Assembly (NCBI GenBank): GCA_963930655.1 | Contig: OZ005612.1 | Span: 6,453,001 to 6,517,000 of the forward strand | Source: Myrica gale | Lineage: Eukaryota > Streptophyta > Magnoliopsida > Fagales > Myricaceae | Reading direction: 5' to 3' | Length of the DNA stretch: 64,000 nucleotides | Part shown: piece after piece, positions 33,726-44,244 of the stretch | How the letters are laid out: every line of letters begins with the position of its first letter | How positions within the stretch are numbered: the stretch's first letter is position 1 | Notes under the pieces: generated by a model | What the model saw: only the letters and a program-made list of their open reading frames with translations | What the model was told of the DNA's origin: nothing | Database searches by the model: none | Position numbers and translations under genes: made by a program

Positions 33726-34110
33726 ACAAGGTTTTTGACCACTTTTAAACACTCAATTTATAAGACTTACTTCCCATAAATATATTAAAGGTGTGGGAGT
33801 TTGTTTAGAGTGTTTTGAAACCTATAAAAACATTTTAATCTTTCAAACAAAACTTAAAACGTTTTATGCACGTTTTTGAAAGATATGCAAATGAGTGATT
33901 CAAGTCCTTGTCAAAAGTGAATTAAAGAGTTACAAGGATTATACCCTAAGGTCTTGAGTCTTCACTTTAAGCTCCTTGCATCTTCTTGTTCTTCTTTTTT
34001 AAGGTTTGGCTCTTTTCGTCAAGTTGTCTTTGTCTTTGAAGATGTCCATTTTTTAAACTTCATCCATTTATTGAAATCATTAAAATCTCGATTGTGCACA
34101 AAAGCCAACA
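33726..34110 (-). mobile_element. Copia LTR fragment (5' third)
   Basis: On the minus strand it starts TGTTGGCTTTTGTGCACAAT at 34110 and matches the first ~380 bp of the LTR at 37352, then stops at GTGGTCAAAAA. A very similar breakpoint occurs in the 3' LTR remnant ending near 41245. Confidence 0.85.
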
Positions 34111-34148
34111 AAGTAGATGCTGTAGAAATACGTGACAATCATGGCTTT

Positions 34149-35340
34149 TCATTCCGGTGATTTTACCTTCTCTTTTACACAATGAGAGATATTAGAAGCA
34201 TACTCATTTAGAAACTTTACATTTCTCACCCAATTACAAAATTCAACCCTTTTTTTCTTTGTTAAAGTATAACATGCATGTGACATAACATAGGATTGAC
34301 CACAAGATTGTAGATGTAAATCTCTCTTCACCTTCACCTTAGCTAAATCTTTTCGAGAGTTCATTGTATCTTTCGTCTTACCCTCGATATTCAATAATGT
34401 CCCGATAATATTCTCACATATATTTTTCTCAATGTGCATAACATCCAAATTGTGTCGCACTTTCAAAGTTGACCAGTATTGTAACTCAAAAAATACTCTT
34501 TTTTGTCCATATCCTCACCTGACAATTCAGTCGGTGGTAGCCCATACTCTTCTTAACCATCAAACATTTCCTGGAGATCTTGGTCCGGGAATAAGTAACG
34601 TCATAATAAATAATGGATCCTTCATGCACTTCCAAGGTGCCACATTGTATGGCATAAGTACCACTAGCCACATATTATAACTCGTACTCATGTTGCCAAA
34701 TGGATTAAATCTATCAGAGGATAACCAAGATGAACATTGCGAGCTTCCTGTCTAAACCATTCATGTTCCTTATCAAACTCTTTCCACGCCAACGAGTCTG
34801 TCGGATGCCTCAGATTGTCTTCATCTAGGATTCGTTTTTCTCTATGACATCTCATGTCCTCAGCCGTCTTCTTCGAAACAAACAATTTATACAATCTTGG
34901 TATTAATAGAAAATGACGCATAACTTTCTTCCGTTTCGTCAAACTATTGACCCATCTAGATTCACCACATACATGACACACTTCTAACTTTTCTGTTTCC
35001 TTCCAAAACAAAATACAATCATTGACGCATGCATGTAAGGGTATATAATCAAGACCCAAGCCCCAATTAAGGTTCTTGCCTCCCTATATGATTTAGGCAG
35101 AGTCTCTCCTTTTGAAATAGCTTATTTAATAAAATCTAACATTAAAATGCTGCAATACTCATATTGTGTAGGGTCTTTATATGCATCAATCGTACCGTAA
35201 AGAGGACATCTTGCATCTTCTAATAGGTGATCAAAGTCTTTAGCTCCATATTCCCATCTAGTTGTACCTGTTCCATGCTAACTTTGAAAAACTCTCCAGA
35301 TGTTGTACCCGTTCATCATTATGTCCTTCAACAAATCACG
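34149..35340 (-). pseudogene. TNP2-type CACTA transposase relic
   Basis: On the minus strand, pieces appear in family order. The lead-in (about 35340-35100) has LLEDARCPLYG and GETLPKSYREA. Next (35059-34688) comes HACVNDCILFWKETEKLEVC, CGESRW, SKKTAEDMR and LRHPTDSLAWKEFD, the Transposase_21 start. Then PYNVAPWKCMKDPLFIM and IPGPRSPGN (to about 34560) jumps directly to KKSIFFELQYW and VRHNLDVMHIEKNICENIIG (34466-34149). The segment between, which holds part of the catalytic domain, is missing, and stops occur throughout. It is not functional as a transposase. Confidence 0.82.
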
Positions 35341-36019
35341 AGCTGATAGAATTATTAACGTTTACTAAAGGTACTAAGATGAAAAACTGAGTCCACAGTC
35401 TATTTAGATTAATTGATTCACTAACTGAATAACAATACCATATCCTTGCACTATTTTCAGAGTTTATAGAAATGGGAATGAGAATGGTTCTATGGAAATA
35501 AAAACCAAGAATTAGTACTTGAAAAATGAATGTTAGAATGTGATGAATTAGACAACTACAAATTCATGGAAGAAGAAGATGACAATACTAGTACTAATAG
35601 CAAGTATATAACCACAAGCGCAATGAACCACTAAACAAGAAAATGAAAGATATCAAACTCATTCTATCCAATACGCCCTCTCATTCCCAAGAAAATAAAG
35701 CTTAACAAAATCCTTGACTTCAAGAATTTGTGAACTAATAACTGATAAGAATACACTCAATATCCTTGTTCATTGCTAATAGTACAAAGTGCACAAAATA
35801 AATTTCCAAAAAAAAAAAGCCAAACAGTTTGATCTTATGTCATTCAAAGGTACGTTCAATTTTGCTAGGAGAAAAAAAGCCAAAAACATGCTTAACTAAT
35901 AAGTCATCTACCAGCACAGTACACTCAAAGCCAAAGAAAAGCATCACATATTCTCAAACGGGTCTACCATTGCACAGAACAAAAATGAAAATGTCATAAA
36001 TATAAAATCAAAAGCTTAC

Positions 36020-36388
36020 TTGGTAGTTCTTTCCTCTTTATTTTCCGGAGTCACATCAACCAATAGCTTCCCGCCGACTACAAACCGGAATGGTTATATT
36101 CATTCAAAGTTTGCATTTTTTTAAATCAATGAGAAATATGTTTCAAAAAACATATTACGCAGTAGCAGTAGTTCACTTACCAGGGAGTTTGCTAAAAAAT
36201 GTGCTCTTCGATGGAAAAGGAAGACCCAACTTGGAGTTTGAAGACGACAGAGAGCTCTGTTCGTCTTGCTCCTTCATCTCAGGTGAGCTGGGTTGCGTGT
36301 TTTTGAATTCCCCTGACGCCAAGTATTGTTTTGTGTTCCTGACATTTTCGTTCGAACTAACTTTAACTACCGTTTGAACATAGTGCAT
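36020..36388 (-). CDS. Unrecognised spliced ORF in CACTA element (partial)
   Basis: Exon A (36388-36181, 208 bp) begins MHYVQTVVKVSSNENVRN and is Ser/Glu-rich (SSPEMKEQDEQSSLSSSNSK). It ends before a consensus donor GTAAGTG. Exon B (36077-36020) follows acceptor TTTGTAG, continues in frame as VGGKLLVDVTPENKEERTTK, and ends before GTAAGC. The phase match across two good splice signals argues that it was a real transcript. I do not recognise the protein. It could be a CACTA-encoded protein or a captured host fragment. Further exons should lie below 36000 but were not found. The start codon lies in a 145-bp tandem duplication. Confidence 0.45.
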
Positions 36389-36582
36389 TTAAGTTAAACG
36401 GTGCATGTAACCAATTGAGTAAAACGACATTTAAGTTAAACGTGTTTTTGAATTCCCCCGACACCAAGTATTGTTTTGTGTTCCCGACATTTTCGTTCGA
36501 ACTAACTTTAACTACCGTTTGAACATAGTGCATTTAAGTTAAACGGTGCATGTAACCAATTGAGTAAAACGACGTTTAACAA
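36296..36582. repeat. Tandem duplication, two units of 145 bp
   Basis: TTTTTGAATTCCCC(T/C)GAC and the following GTTCGAACTAACTTTAACTA recur 145 bp apart (36300 and 36445), with only a few differences. The unit includes the palindrome GTTCGAAC and lies near the presumed right end of the CACTA element. Confidence 0.9.
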
Positions 36583-36961
36583 ATCCGTTCGAACGACATA
36601 CGTACGTTCGAACGAAAATGAAATTAAGTTACACTGTGTGTTTAAGCATCTACGTTAAATGGTAACAAATCCGTTAAATTAGGTTCAAACGAATGTTGCG
36701 TATCATTTATTCTCTCATTGTTGTCAAATTATAATTCCGTATAGAGGATTTAAATAATAAGTTAAAATTATGTTTAATTTACTTATATTAAACTAAGTTC
36801 ATGTATCAATGTAAAAGTTATTTTTCGTTAAACAAATATAGTGGATTTAAATATATATAATTATAAAATATTAATAATGGCATTGTTCTTTTGTCATATG
36901 ATTAGATGTCTCGTTATAAACTATATATGGTAAATGTATATATTTATGCTCCAACAAATTT

Positions 36962-36999
<38 letters not shown>

Positions 37000-37351
37000 T
37001 TTGTTTTGATATTTTTTCATAGACTAATGTAGTGAATTTAAATATTGCAATTATAGAACCGATGTAGAAGGGGCAAAAAAGATTCTTATAAAAGCTGCAA
37101 CACTAGTGGGTAATCATAATAACATAAAAGGCATGTCAATACATAATATCTCAAAATGTGTGATACCGAAATACTAAAACGTCTCAATAGTCATAATAAC
37201 ATAAAAACTATGTCAATACATAATATCCCAAAATGTGCGATACAGAAATACCAACACGTCTCGATAGTCATAATAAAAAAAACATATGCAACCACACAAC
37301 ATACTTAAAACACTAACTGATCAAGTATCACACGAAATACTACGATAATAG
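36583..37351. other. AT-rich flank with short repeats, no gene
   Basis: It includes a (TA)n microsatellite at 36966-36994. A ~70-bp direct repeat has TAATAACATAAAA...ATGTCAATACATAATATC at 37118 and 37195, each followed by AAATGTGYGATAC and ACGTCTC(A/G)ATAGTCATAAT. No coding signals are seen. Confidence 0.6.
36966..36994. repeat. (TA)n microsatellite
   Basis: About fourteen uninterrupted TA units. Confidence 0.95.
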
Positions 37352-38587
37352 TGTTGGCTTTTGTGCACAATCGAGATTTTGTTGATTTCAATAAATGGAT
37401 CAAGTTTATAAAACGGACATCTTCAAAGACATAGACGTTTTGATGAAAGAGCCAAAGACTTGAAGAAAAAAGATCAAAGAGCTAAAAAATGAAGGTTCAA
37501 GACCTTAGGGTATAATCCTTGTAACTCTTTGTTTCACTTTTGACAAGAATTATGAAACACACTTGCATATCTTTCAAAACGTGAATAAATCATTTTACCT
37601 TTTGTTTGAAAGATTAAAATATTTTTAAAAAGTTTCAAAACACCACAATCAATCTCTCAAGCCTTTCATATACTTACGGGAAGTAAGTCTTTAAAATTGG
37701 GTGTTTAAAAATGGTCAAAAACATAGTTTTAAAATAACCGGATCATGTGCTTAAGTTGAGGAGGTCGACCGGCTGATGAAGCGATCGACCGGTCTTCGAC
37801 CGCTTGGTATAGCGGTCGACCGATTGAATTTTAAATAGAGCCGTTTAGCTTCTGACAATATGACCGTTGGGTAACGGTAACTTAAAGTGGTCGACCGGCT
37901 CGTTTTAACAGACAACCCCCAACGGTTATAAATGACTAGTTTTAGTATGTGGCCTATACATAAACATCAATAACGTCTGAAATCAAGACCCAACAACCAC
38001 ATATCATTTCTACTACATGAGAAATATTTCAAATCTTCATATTTTATATTTCTCATATCATTCACACAACACGCTTTCATATCCTTGTCTTTGTGTGAAT
38101 TAAGAGATAGTGCTTTCCAATTTTATATCTATTCTTTGATAGAGTTTTGTTATTCAATCTTCCTATCAAGAGAGATGTTTCCTTTAGTGAGGTTGTTCAC
38201 TAAAGAAGAAGCTTAGAGAGGGTATATCTTAAGCTTGGGTGGGTTTTGAGTGGTGTGCCAAAAAAACCACTTGGTCGGGTTTGAGTGTTGAGCCCGAGAA
38301 AACACTTGTACGGTTATCTAGCACCCAGAAGCTAGAGTGTATGTTATTTCAAGATAATGTAAAACCTCAAGGCTCGGTCAAGAAGCTTTAGGGGTGGATG
38401 TATGCGGGTTTGCCGAACCACCAAAAAATCAAGTGTTTGCTTCTCTTACCCTTCTATTTACATTTAGCACTTATTTATACTTGTGCTAAAGTAGTATTTA
38501 CTTGCAAACACGATTTTGGGGGTTAAAAGCGAAAAGTTTTAGAAAATCAATTCACCTCTTCTTAGGTTGTCTTAATCCTGGAATTCA
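37352..38587 (+). repeat. 5' LTR of copia element
   Basis: It begins TGTTGGCTTTTGTGCACAAT and ends CTTAATCCTGGAATTCA. A cluster of (G)CGGTCGACCGG words lies at 37760-37900. A transcript region probably begins after 38000, where the CTTT-rich and conserved GGTGGTTCGGCAAACC-like block lies (inverse of 14085 and 47391). Confidence 0.88.
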
Positions 38588-38590
38588 CAA

Positions 38591-38603
38591 TTGGTATCAG
38601 AGC
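38591..38603 (+). other. Primer-binding site of copia element
   Basis: TTGGTATCAGAGC is a perfect complement of the plant initiator tRNA-Met 3' end and sits 3 bp after the LTR. Confidence 0.9.
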
Positions 38604-38643
38604 AAGGTGCTCATTATACAAGATTTAACCATCTTTAGTTAAA

Positions 38644-40134
38644 ATGGCAACTTCAAGCTTCAACACTCATGTTGAAGGGCTTTCCACACTTAGACCTCCA
38701 TTTTTTTTATGGAAATGATTATGCATATTGGAAAACTATGATGAATATTTATTTACAATCTATTGATTATGATTTGTGGTTATGCATATTAAATGGTCCT
38801 CAGAGTCCCACAAAGAAAGTCGGAGAGGTTGAAATACTCAAAAGCAAAAACGAATATGATGCAAATGATAAAATGAAAATCTCTCTAGATGCAAGAGTCA
38901 TACACATATTATATTGTGCATTGGATAGAGGAGAATTTAATATAATTGCATCTTACTCAAATGCTAGAGATATATGGCATACTCTAGAAATTACTCATGA
39001 AGTAACAAGTCAAGTTAAAGAGTAAAAAATCAATATGCTTGTTCATAATTATGAGTTGTTTAAAATGACATCAGAGGAGTCCATTACTGTCATGTAAACT
39101 AAATTTACCACAATTATAAATGCCTTGAATGCACTTGGTAAATATTATACTAACTCCGATTTGGTGAGAAAAAATCCTTAGGTCACTACTAAAGTCATGG
39201 AAGGCCAAAGTGACCGCCATACAAGAAGCCAAGGACCTCATCAAGCTTCCTCTAGATGAGCTTATTCAATCTTTAATGACCCATGAAATCCAAATGCTCG
39301 AGAATGAAGATGAGAGAAAGAAAAAGATGAGGATCACTTTCAAATCCTCCATAATCAAAGATGAAGATGATGATGAGGAAGACATTGTCTTGATGACTAG
39401 AAAGTTCAAGAACTTCCTCAAAAGAAAGAAAGAGAATAGAAGCCTCAAATTTAAAAAGACATCTTAGAATGTTGACGATGAAAGCTTCTCCTCCGAAGAA
39501 GAAGATGGAGAAATAGCCAACATGTGCCTCATGACTTTTTGTGGATGATGATGAGATATATTCTTCAAATGATGAACCTGAAATTTCTTATAGTGAGCTT
39601 CAAAATGCTTTTAATGAACTTCTTGGTCAATTTGAAATACTATGTTCAAAATATACATCTTTGAAAAAGAAACTCATTTTGATCTCAAAAGAAATTGATT
39701 TATTGAAAAATGAGCGAGATACTCTAAAGCTAGAAAATTATTTGTTCCAACAAAAAGTTTTAGAATTTGAAAATTAAAAAGTTGCTTTGAACAACAAAAT
39801 AGTTTTTCAAAGCAAAATCATTAAGAAGTTTACTCAATGAAGCAAAACTTTGAAAAATATGCTTAGTAGTCAAATGTGCATCTTTCACAAAAGTGGCTTA
39901 GGCTACAAGCCTTCTATTCACAAAAAATATTTTAAAAATTATTTTATGAAGGCTAAGTCTTTTTGTACACCCACTCAAACATGTCATTTTTGCAATAAAG
40001 ATGAGCATCTAAGTTTTTATTGTGCATTAAAAAAACTTGGGAGCAAGACTCTCAAGAAAACATGGGTTTCAAAAGGAACCAAGGCTAACACCGAAGGACC
40101 TAAAAAAGCTTGGGTACCAAAAATAGTTTCTTGA
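38644..40134 (+). pseudogene. Copia gag (UBN2-type) with zinc knuckle, decayed
   Basis: The ATG at 38644 opens MATSSFNTHVEGLSTLRPPF; an extra T in a T-run near 38700 shifts the frame and the protein resumes as FFYGNDYAYWKTMMNIYLQS. It continues with stops at 39023, 39097 and 39179. The later segments LIKLPLDELIQSLMTHEIQM, an acidic/lysine-rich region, a coiled-coil-like part (39541-39777) and the CCHC knuckle CHFCNKDEHLSFYC (about 39985-40025) are all in gag order. It is the particle protein of copia elements. No integrase or polymerase follows. Confidence 0.85.
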
Positions 40135-40885
40135 TTCTTCTGTAGGATGGAGCAACAAATGGTACTTGGATGAAACTTGTCTATCAAGAAGGCTCGTGAC
40201 ATTTGAAGACATATGTTAAAGGGAAAACCTTTGGTAACTTCTAAATCCTTGATTGAGAATATGTTCTACATTGTTGGTTGATGATATTTTCCTAAGTGTT
40301 TATGTTATAAATGCAAATGTATTCATCTTTTACATATTTCTTGCATTTATCAAAATTGAACATCTATAAGCTAACATTTTTATAAAAATCATAAACTTTG
40401 ATGAGTTTTTGTATGCTTAATGTTTTTGGTTGAGAATGACCTTTTATATTGTCATTGGTAGTTAAGAAGTTGATACAAACTCACTCGGTAGGCTACTATC
40501 CTAATAGCGATGGACTCTTGAGTCCCCATTAGTCATCCTCTATACCATTTCAATAAGATTATCATTTAAAATCCAAATTGTTCTTTTAGATGAAAAATGA
40601 ACTTTTGAATTCTATCCATGTATTTACTTTTTGATTGACAAAGGGGAAACATTGTTAAATGTCTATTTGTTTGGAAAAAAATGTGTCCTTTGTCTTTCTG
40701 ATGTGACAAAGGGGGATAAATGTGCATACTAGTTTTGTTGACTTTCGATTCTCCTTTTGAATTGGATTATGTTTTGATTGTGTTACTCTTTATGAATCCA
40801 AATGGTCACTAATAATACTTTGTCTCAAAGAATGTTTGTCTAATTGCAAAAGATATGGGGAGTCATCCCAAAACTATTAATTTAT

Positions 40886-41245
40886 TGTCATCATCATCGA
40901 GATTTTGATGATTTCAATAAATTAATCAAATTTATAAAACAGACATCTTCAAAGACATAGACGTTTTGATAAAAGAGTCAAAGACTTGAAGAAAGAAGAT
41001 CGAGGAGCTCAAAAGTGAAGGTTCAAGATCTTAGGGTATAATTCTTGTAACTCTTTGTTTCACTTTTGACAAAGATTATGAATCACACTTGTATATCTTT
41101 TAAAACGTGCATAAACGTTTTACCTTTTATTTGAATGATTAAAATATTTTTAAAAGTTTCAAAATACTTCAATCAAACTCTCAAACCTTTCATATACTTA
41201 TAAGAAGTGAGTGTTTAAAAGTGGTCAAAAATATAGTTTTAAAAA
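40886..41245 (+). repeat. 3' LTR remnant of copia element
   Basis: It matches the first ~360 bp of the LTR at 37352 (AGATTTTGATGATTTCAATA, ACATCTTCAAAGACATAGAC) and breaks off after GTGGTCAAAAATATAG. The remaining ~870 bp are lost and unrelated sequence follows. Confidence 0.85.
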
Positions 41246-44244
41246 CAAGGTTTCATATACACGGACGGATTTTCTTGCAGTAGCGTACTGCCAAAGCATG
41301 TAAGGTCCAGCGGTACGTTGTTTAATCATGTTAGGGAACTTTTGGCAGTTGGTGCAAGCCTTGATTGGACGGCTTATATAAGGAATAGAGATTAGATGAG
41401 GAACCGTGAAGGAAATTCTAAAAAAACCAGCACGCAAAAGTATGATGTGCTGCGTTGACAAGGAAAAGAAGCAACGAGAGTAGCTAGCGCAGTATATTGT
41501 CTAACTCAGCGGAATAATTCGTAGAGGTTATACCTAGGATATTGTGGAGACTGATGAAAGATTTTGAAGAGTCTGCTAGGTCAAGTCTCGATCTGGGCAT
41601 GGCATCTATAAACAGAGAAAGAAACTTAAATATTACTTTTGAGGAGTTGGACAAGACAAAGAAAGAAAGTAGGTGGGACGTCATAGAGCTTATGTGCTTC
41701 TGGTAATTTTTTTACACAGCATTCCATTTAAAGCCTTAGATAGCCTTGCGATTTTTACCGATGGAAATGCAAGAAAGTTAAAATATGATCATTGACATTA
41801 TATATAATGCGCGCTATGGCTAATATTCCATTAATATTAATGCGTGCAATTATGTGAGCACTTTAGATGCTCTATGGCAAAGGAAAAGAACAAGAACATA
41901 TCTGAATTGACCAGTCACCGGTGAGAGGCCGCCTTGGACTATCTTTGGTCAATGTCCAAATCTAGGGGTTGTTCGGTTTGTTTGTATTCTCAAGATTTTT
42001 TGAATCTTGAGAATACACAAACCGAACATATTTTTTAACATCACCTAAAAATAACTACAGCACATATACCAATAAAGTTAATATCACCTAAAAATTCTCA
42101 AAAAATTACCAAACCGAACAGCTCCCTAATAAAGCGTGAAGCTGAGAGAGCAAAGGTAAGGAGTCGAGGGACAAAAGGACTCGACCAATTTTCAAAATGA
42201 GTTCATCGGGACTACTCCTTTTCCCCCCGATTGCCGTTTGTTTGTCTCCAAAGCTTAGTCCCCGCCTAGAGAGCAAAAGAAGGCAAAGGAAACATATTAT
42301 GTCCTACTTTCAGAAGCGGTACTATTCAAACTATTAATTCCCCCTATTAATTTTTTGAATTAAATACCACTTCAGTCCTTAATTAGTTTTGAGGCCAAAG
42401 TAGAAACAATTATTTGGTTTTAAGTTTTGATCAGTGGAGTTTACGTGCCACTCTAAAATTTTTATCTAATAAAATATTTTTTTCTCTCTCCATTAAATCA
42501 TCTATTCAGTCATATAAACATAAAAAGGTATTTAGTTGAGTTTTTTTCGTGATTACAATGATGTGGCAATTTTTTTTATGACGTGGTGCCTATTGTACGC
42601 GATTGCATGAGTATGTGATGCGTGTCTGCATGCTATTGGCTTTGACATGAATTAAGGGCCTAACCTACGTATGATCAAACTTAAAACTAACTTTTTTGCT
42701 CCCGCCTCATAACCAAGGAACTAAAATGATCTTTCAACCCTCATTTTGTTTTAATTTATTTTTCTGCTTGGTCCATAATCTTTACCCAACTGCAATCCAG
42801 GTTCTAGCTAAGATCGGGTTGGCCTAATTACAGTAGTTCATTACGAATCAAACTTTGGGTTCCAATTAGGTTAAACGAGGATTATTGGGATTAAGTTCTT
42901 CTATAATTACTTACTTGGATTGCATGGTGCAATTAGGATATAACAGACACTAAATGTACATTAGATATTAGCATCTATACTGTGAAAAGTTTAATATAAA
43001 TAACTTTAAATAGTGTAAAAATCACATGGGTCTTATATCTTTTTCTGAGTTGCATCGTATAAATCAAGTAATAAATGTTATATAACTTTGATGGAGAGGC
43101 TTTAAGTGTAATAGTAATTAAACAATCATAAAAGCTTTTATTTACGAAAAAACTGTGTCAAATAGGCTGTTTGGTGGCTATTAATTATCTCAAAATGTGT
43201 CTTGAAATTTGTCAAAGAACAAGGTTTTTAAGTGCTTCCAAAAGTTGTGAATAGTAGGCTAGCTCGAGCTGGCTGGATTGTGCTTGACTTTGATCATGTA
43301 TACCCAACTTATATTAACGGAGGAATCATTTAATATTTCTATTAATTGATGTCATTCAATGTTTCTTTTCTCTTTTCTGGTGAATGACTTAAACCAAAGA
43401 AAAAAAAAACTACTTACTGTTTTTTTTTTCTTTTCTTTCGTTGCTTTGAATGGAAAAACATCACTTTTCACTTCTAAATTATAGGTCAAATGTCATTTTG
43501 AGTTCACAAAATATCAAAAAAAATTATTGTATCCTTAAACTATCAATTTATCACCCATCATAAGATCTAACCATATTTTCTATAAATTTTAATCATAAAA
43601 TCTTACTAGAAGGTAAATATTGATGTATCTTGATAATTTAGGAACTAAATATGATGAAATTCATAGTTCAGATCAATAAATAATATTTACTAATAATTCG
43701 TTGACTAAAAATAAAGATCCTTCTAATATTCAATTTACCAACAGACAAATGATGTACTTATAAGACACTTTTACTATGATTTGATAAGCTTTAACCAATT
43801 AAGGTTCTTAGAGATATTCGTATATATATGATTTAGTTTTCTAAACAATTTTGAATGCTATTTTAAGCTCGCAATCTCTTGGACGGCAGCATCCCACTAT
43901 TCAAAGTAACTCTGATTTGTCCCCTCTACGCCCAACCCCAACGACCTCGTCCATACGCAGAACCAGAACCAGCGAGCGACAACAACCGCATCAAAAGAAA
44001 TGAAAACGAAAAGAAAAAGAGAAACAAAATCCAACAAATCAACAGTACTTTTTTTTTTCATAGCCAACAAATCAAGAGACCTTTGTTCCCGTGTTCTCTT
44101 TCCCATTCCTCTCTCTTGCCCCTTCACTCATACTTTCTTACGGACCCATGGCACGTTGAGACAGTAGCCGCTGATTGAAGAGTGTGGAGCTATTGTCCTC
44201 CAAGAGATGAGTCAGATGACAACAGGGAAACAGTGAACAGGGAA
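41246..44244. other. Intergenic and dynein light chain promoter side
   Basis: 41246-41700 has open frames without known domains. A MITE is at 41965-42125. 42150-43870 is AT-rich with no gene. The 300 bp before the light chain ATG have CT-rich and A-rich 5'-UTR-like sequence, and TATATATATG at 43821 is a possible TATA box. Confidence 0.4.
41965..42125. mobile_element. PIF/Harbinger-like MITE with internal hairpin
   Basis: Termini GGGGTTGTTCGGTTTG and CAAACCGAACAGCTCC are inverted repeats with two mismatches, flanked by CTA on both sides (41962-41964 and 42126-42128). The left 57 bp (41971-42027) form a nearly perfect stem by themselves: GTTCGGTTTG...TATTCTCAAGATT against AATCTTGAGAATA...CAAACCGAAC. 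Confidence 0.75.

Larger units (their letters stand above)
31927..36700 (-). mobile_element. CACTA element, minus strand, degraded
   Basis: The left end begins CACTACAATAG at 31927 and is followed by subterminal repeats. Inside, all on the minus strand, are an unrecognised spliced ORF (36388-36020), a TNP2 relic (about 35340-34149) and a Transposase_24 relic (33230-32578). The palindromic word GTTCGAAC occurs near both ends (32283-32305 and 36353-36625). A 500-bp segment shared with the dynein light chain intron and a copia LTR fragment lie between the two transposase genes. No clear TAGTG right end was found, so 36700 is approximate. Confidence 0.65.
37352..41245 (+). mobile_element. Pol-less (gag-only) Ty1/copia element, plus strand
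   Basis: The 5' LTR (37352-38587) is followed by a PBS, a decayed gag (38644-40134), about 750 bp of non-coding sequence with GACAAAGGGGGATA purine tracts (40636 and 40704), and the first ~360 bp of a 3' LTR (40886-41245). Protease, integrase, reverse transcriptase and RNase H are absent. It could only move with help. It is the source family of the LTR pieces at 13844, 33726 and 47172. Confidence 0.85.

Noticed and set aside
37111-37125. CACTAGTGGG as a possible CACTA right end
   Set aside because: It does not match the inverse of the left terminus CACTACAATAG beyond the core, and TSD evidence is lacking.
44182-44244. Upstream extension of the light chain frame
   Set aside because: It opens with GTG, not ATG, and LC8 homologs of this type begin at [10 protein letters not shown]; the ATG at 44245 is the supported start.
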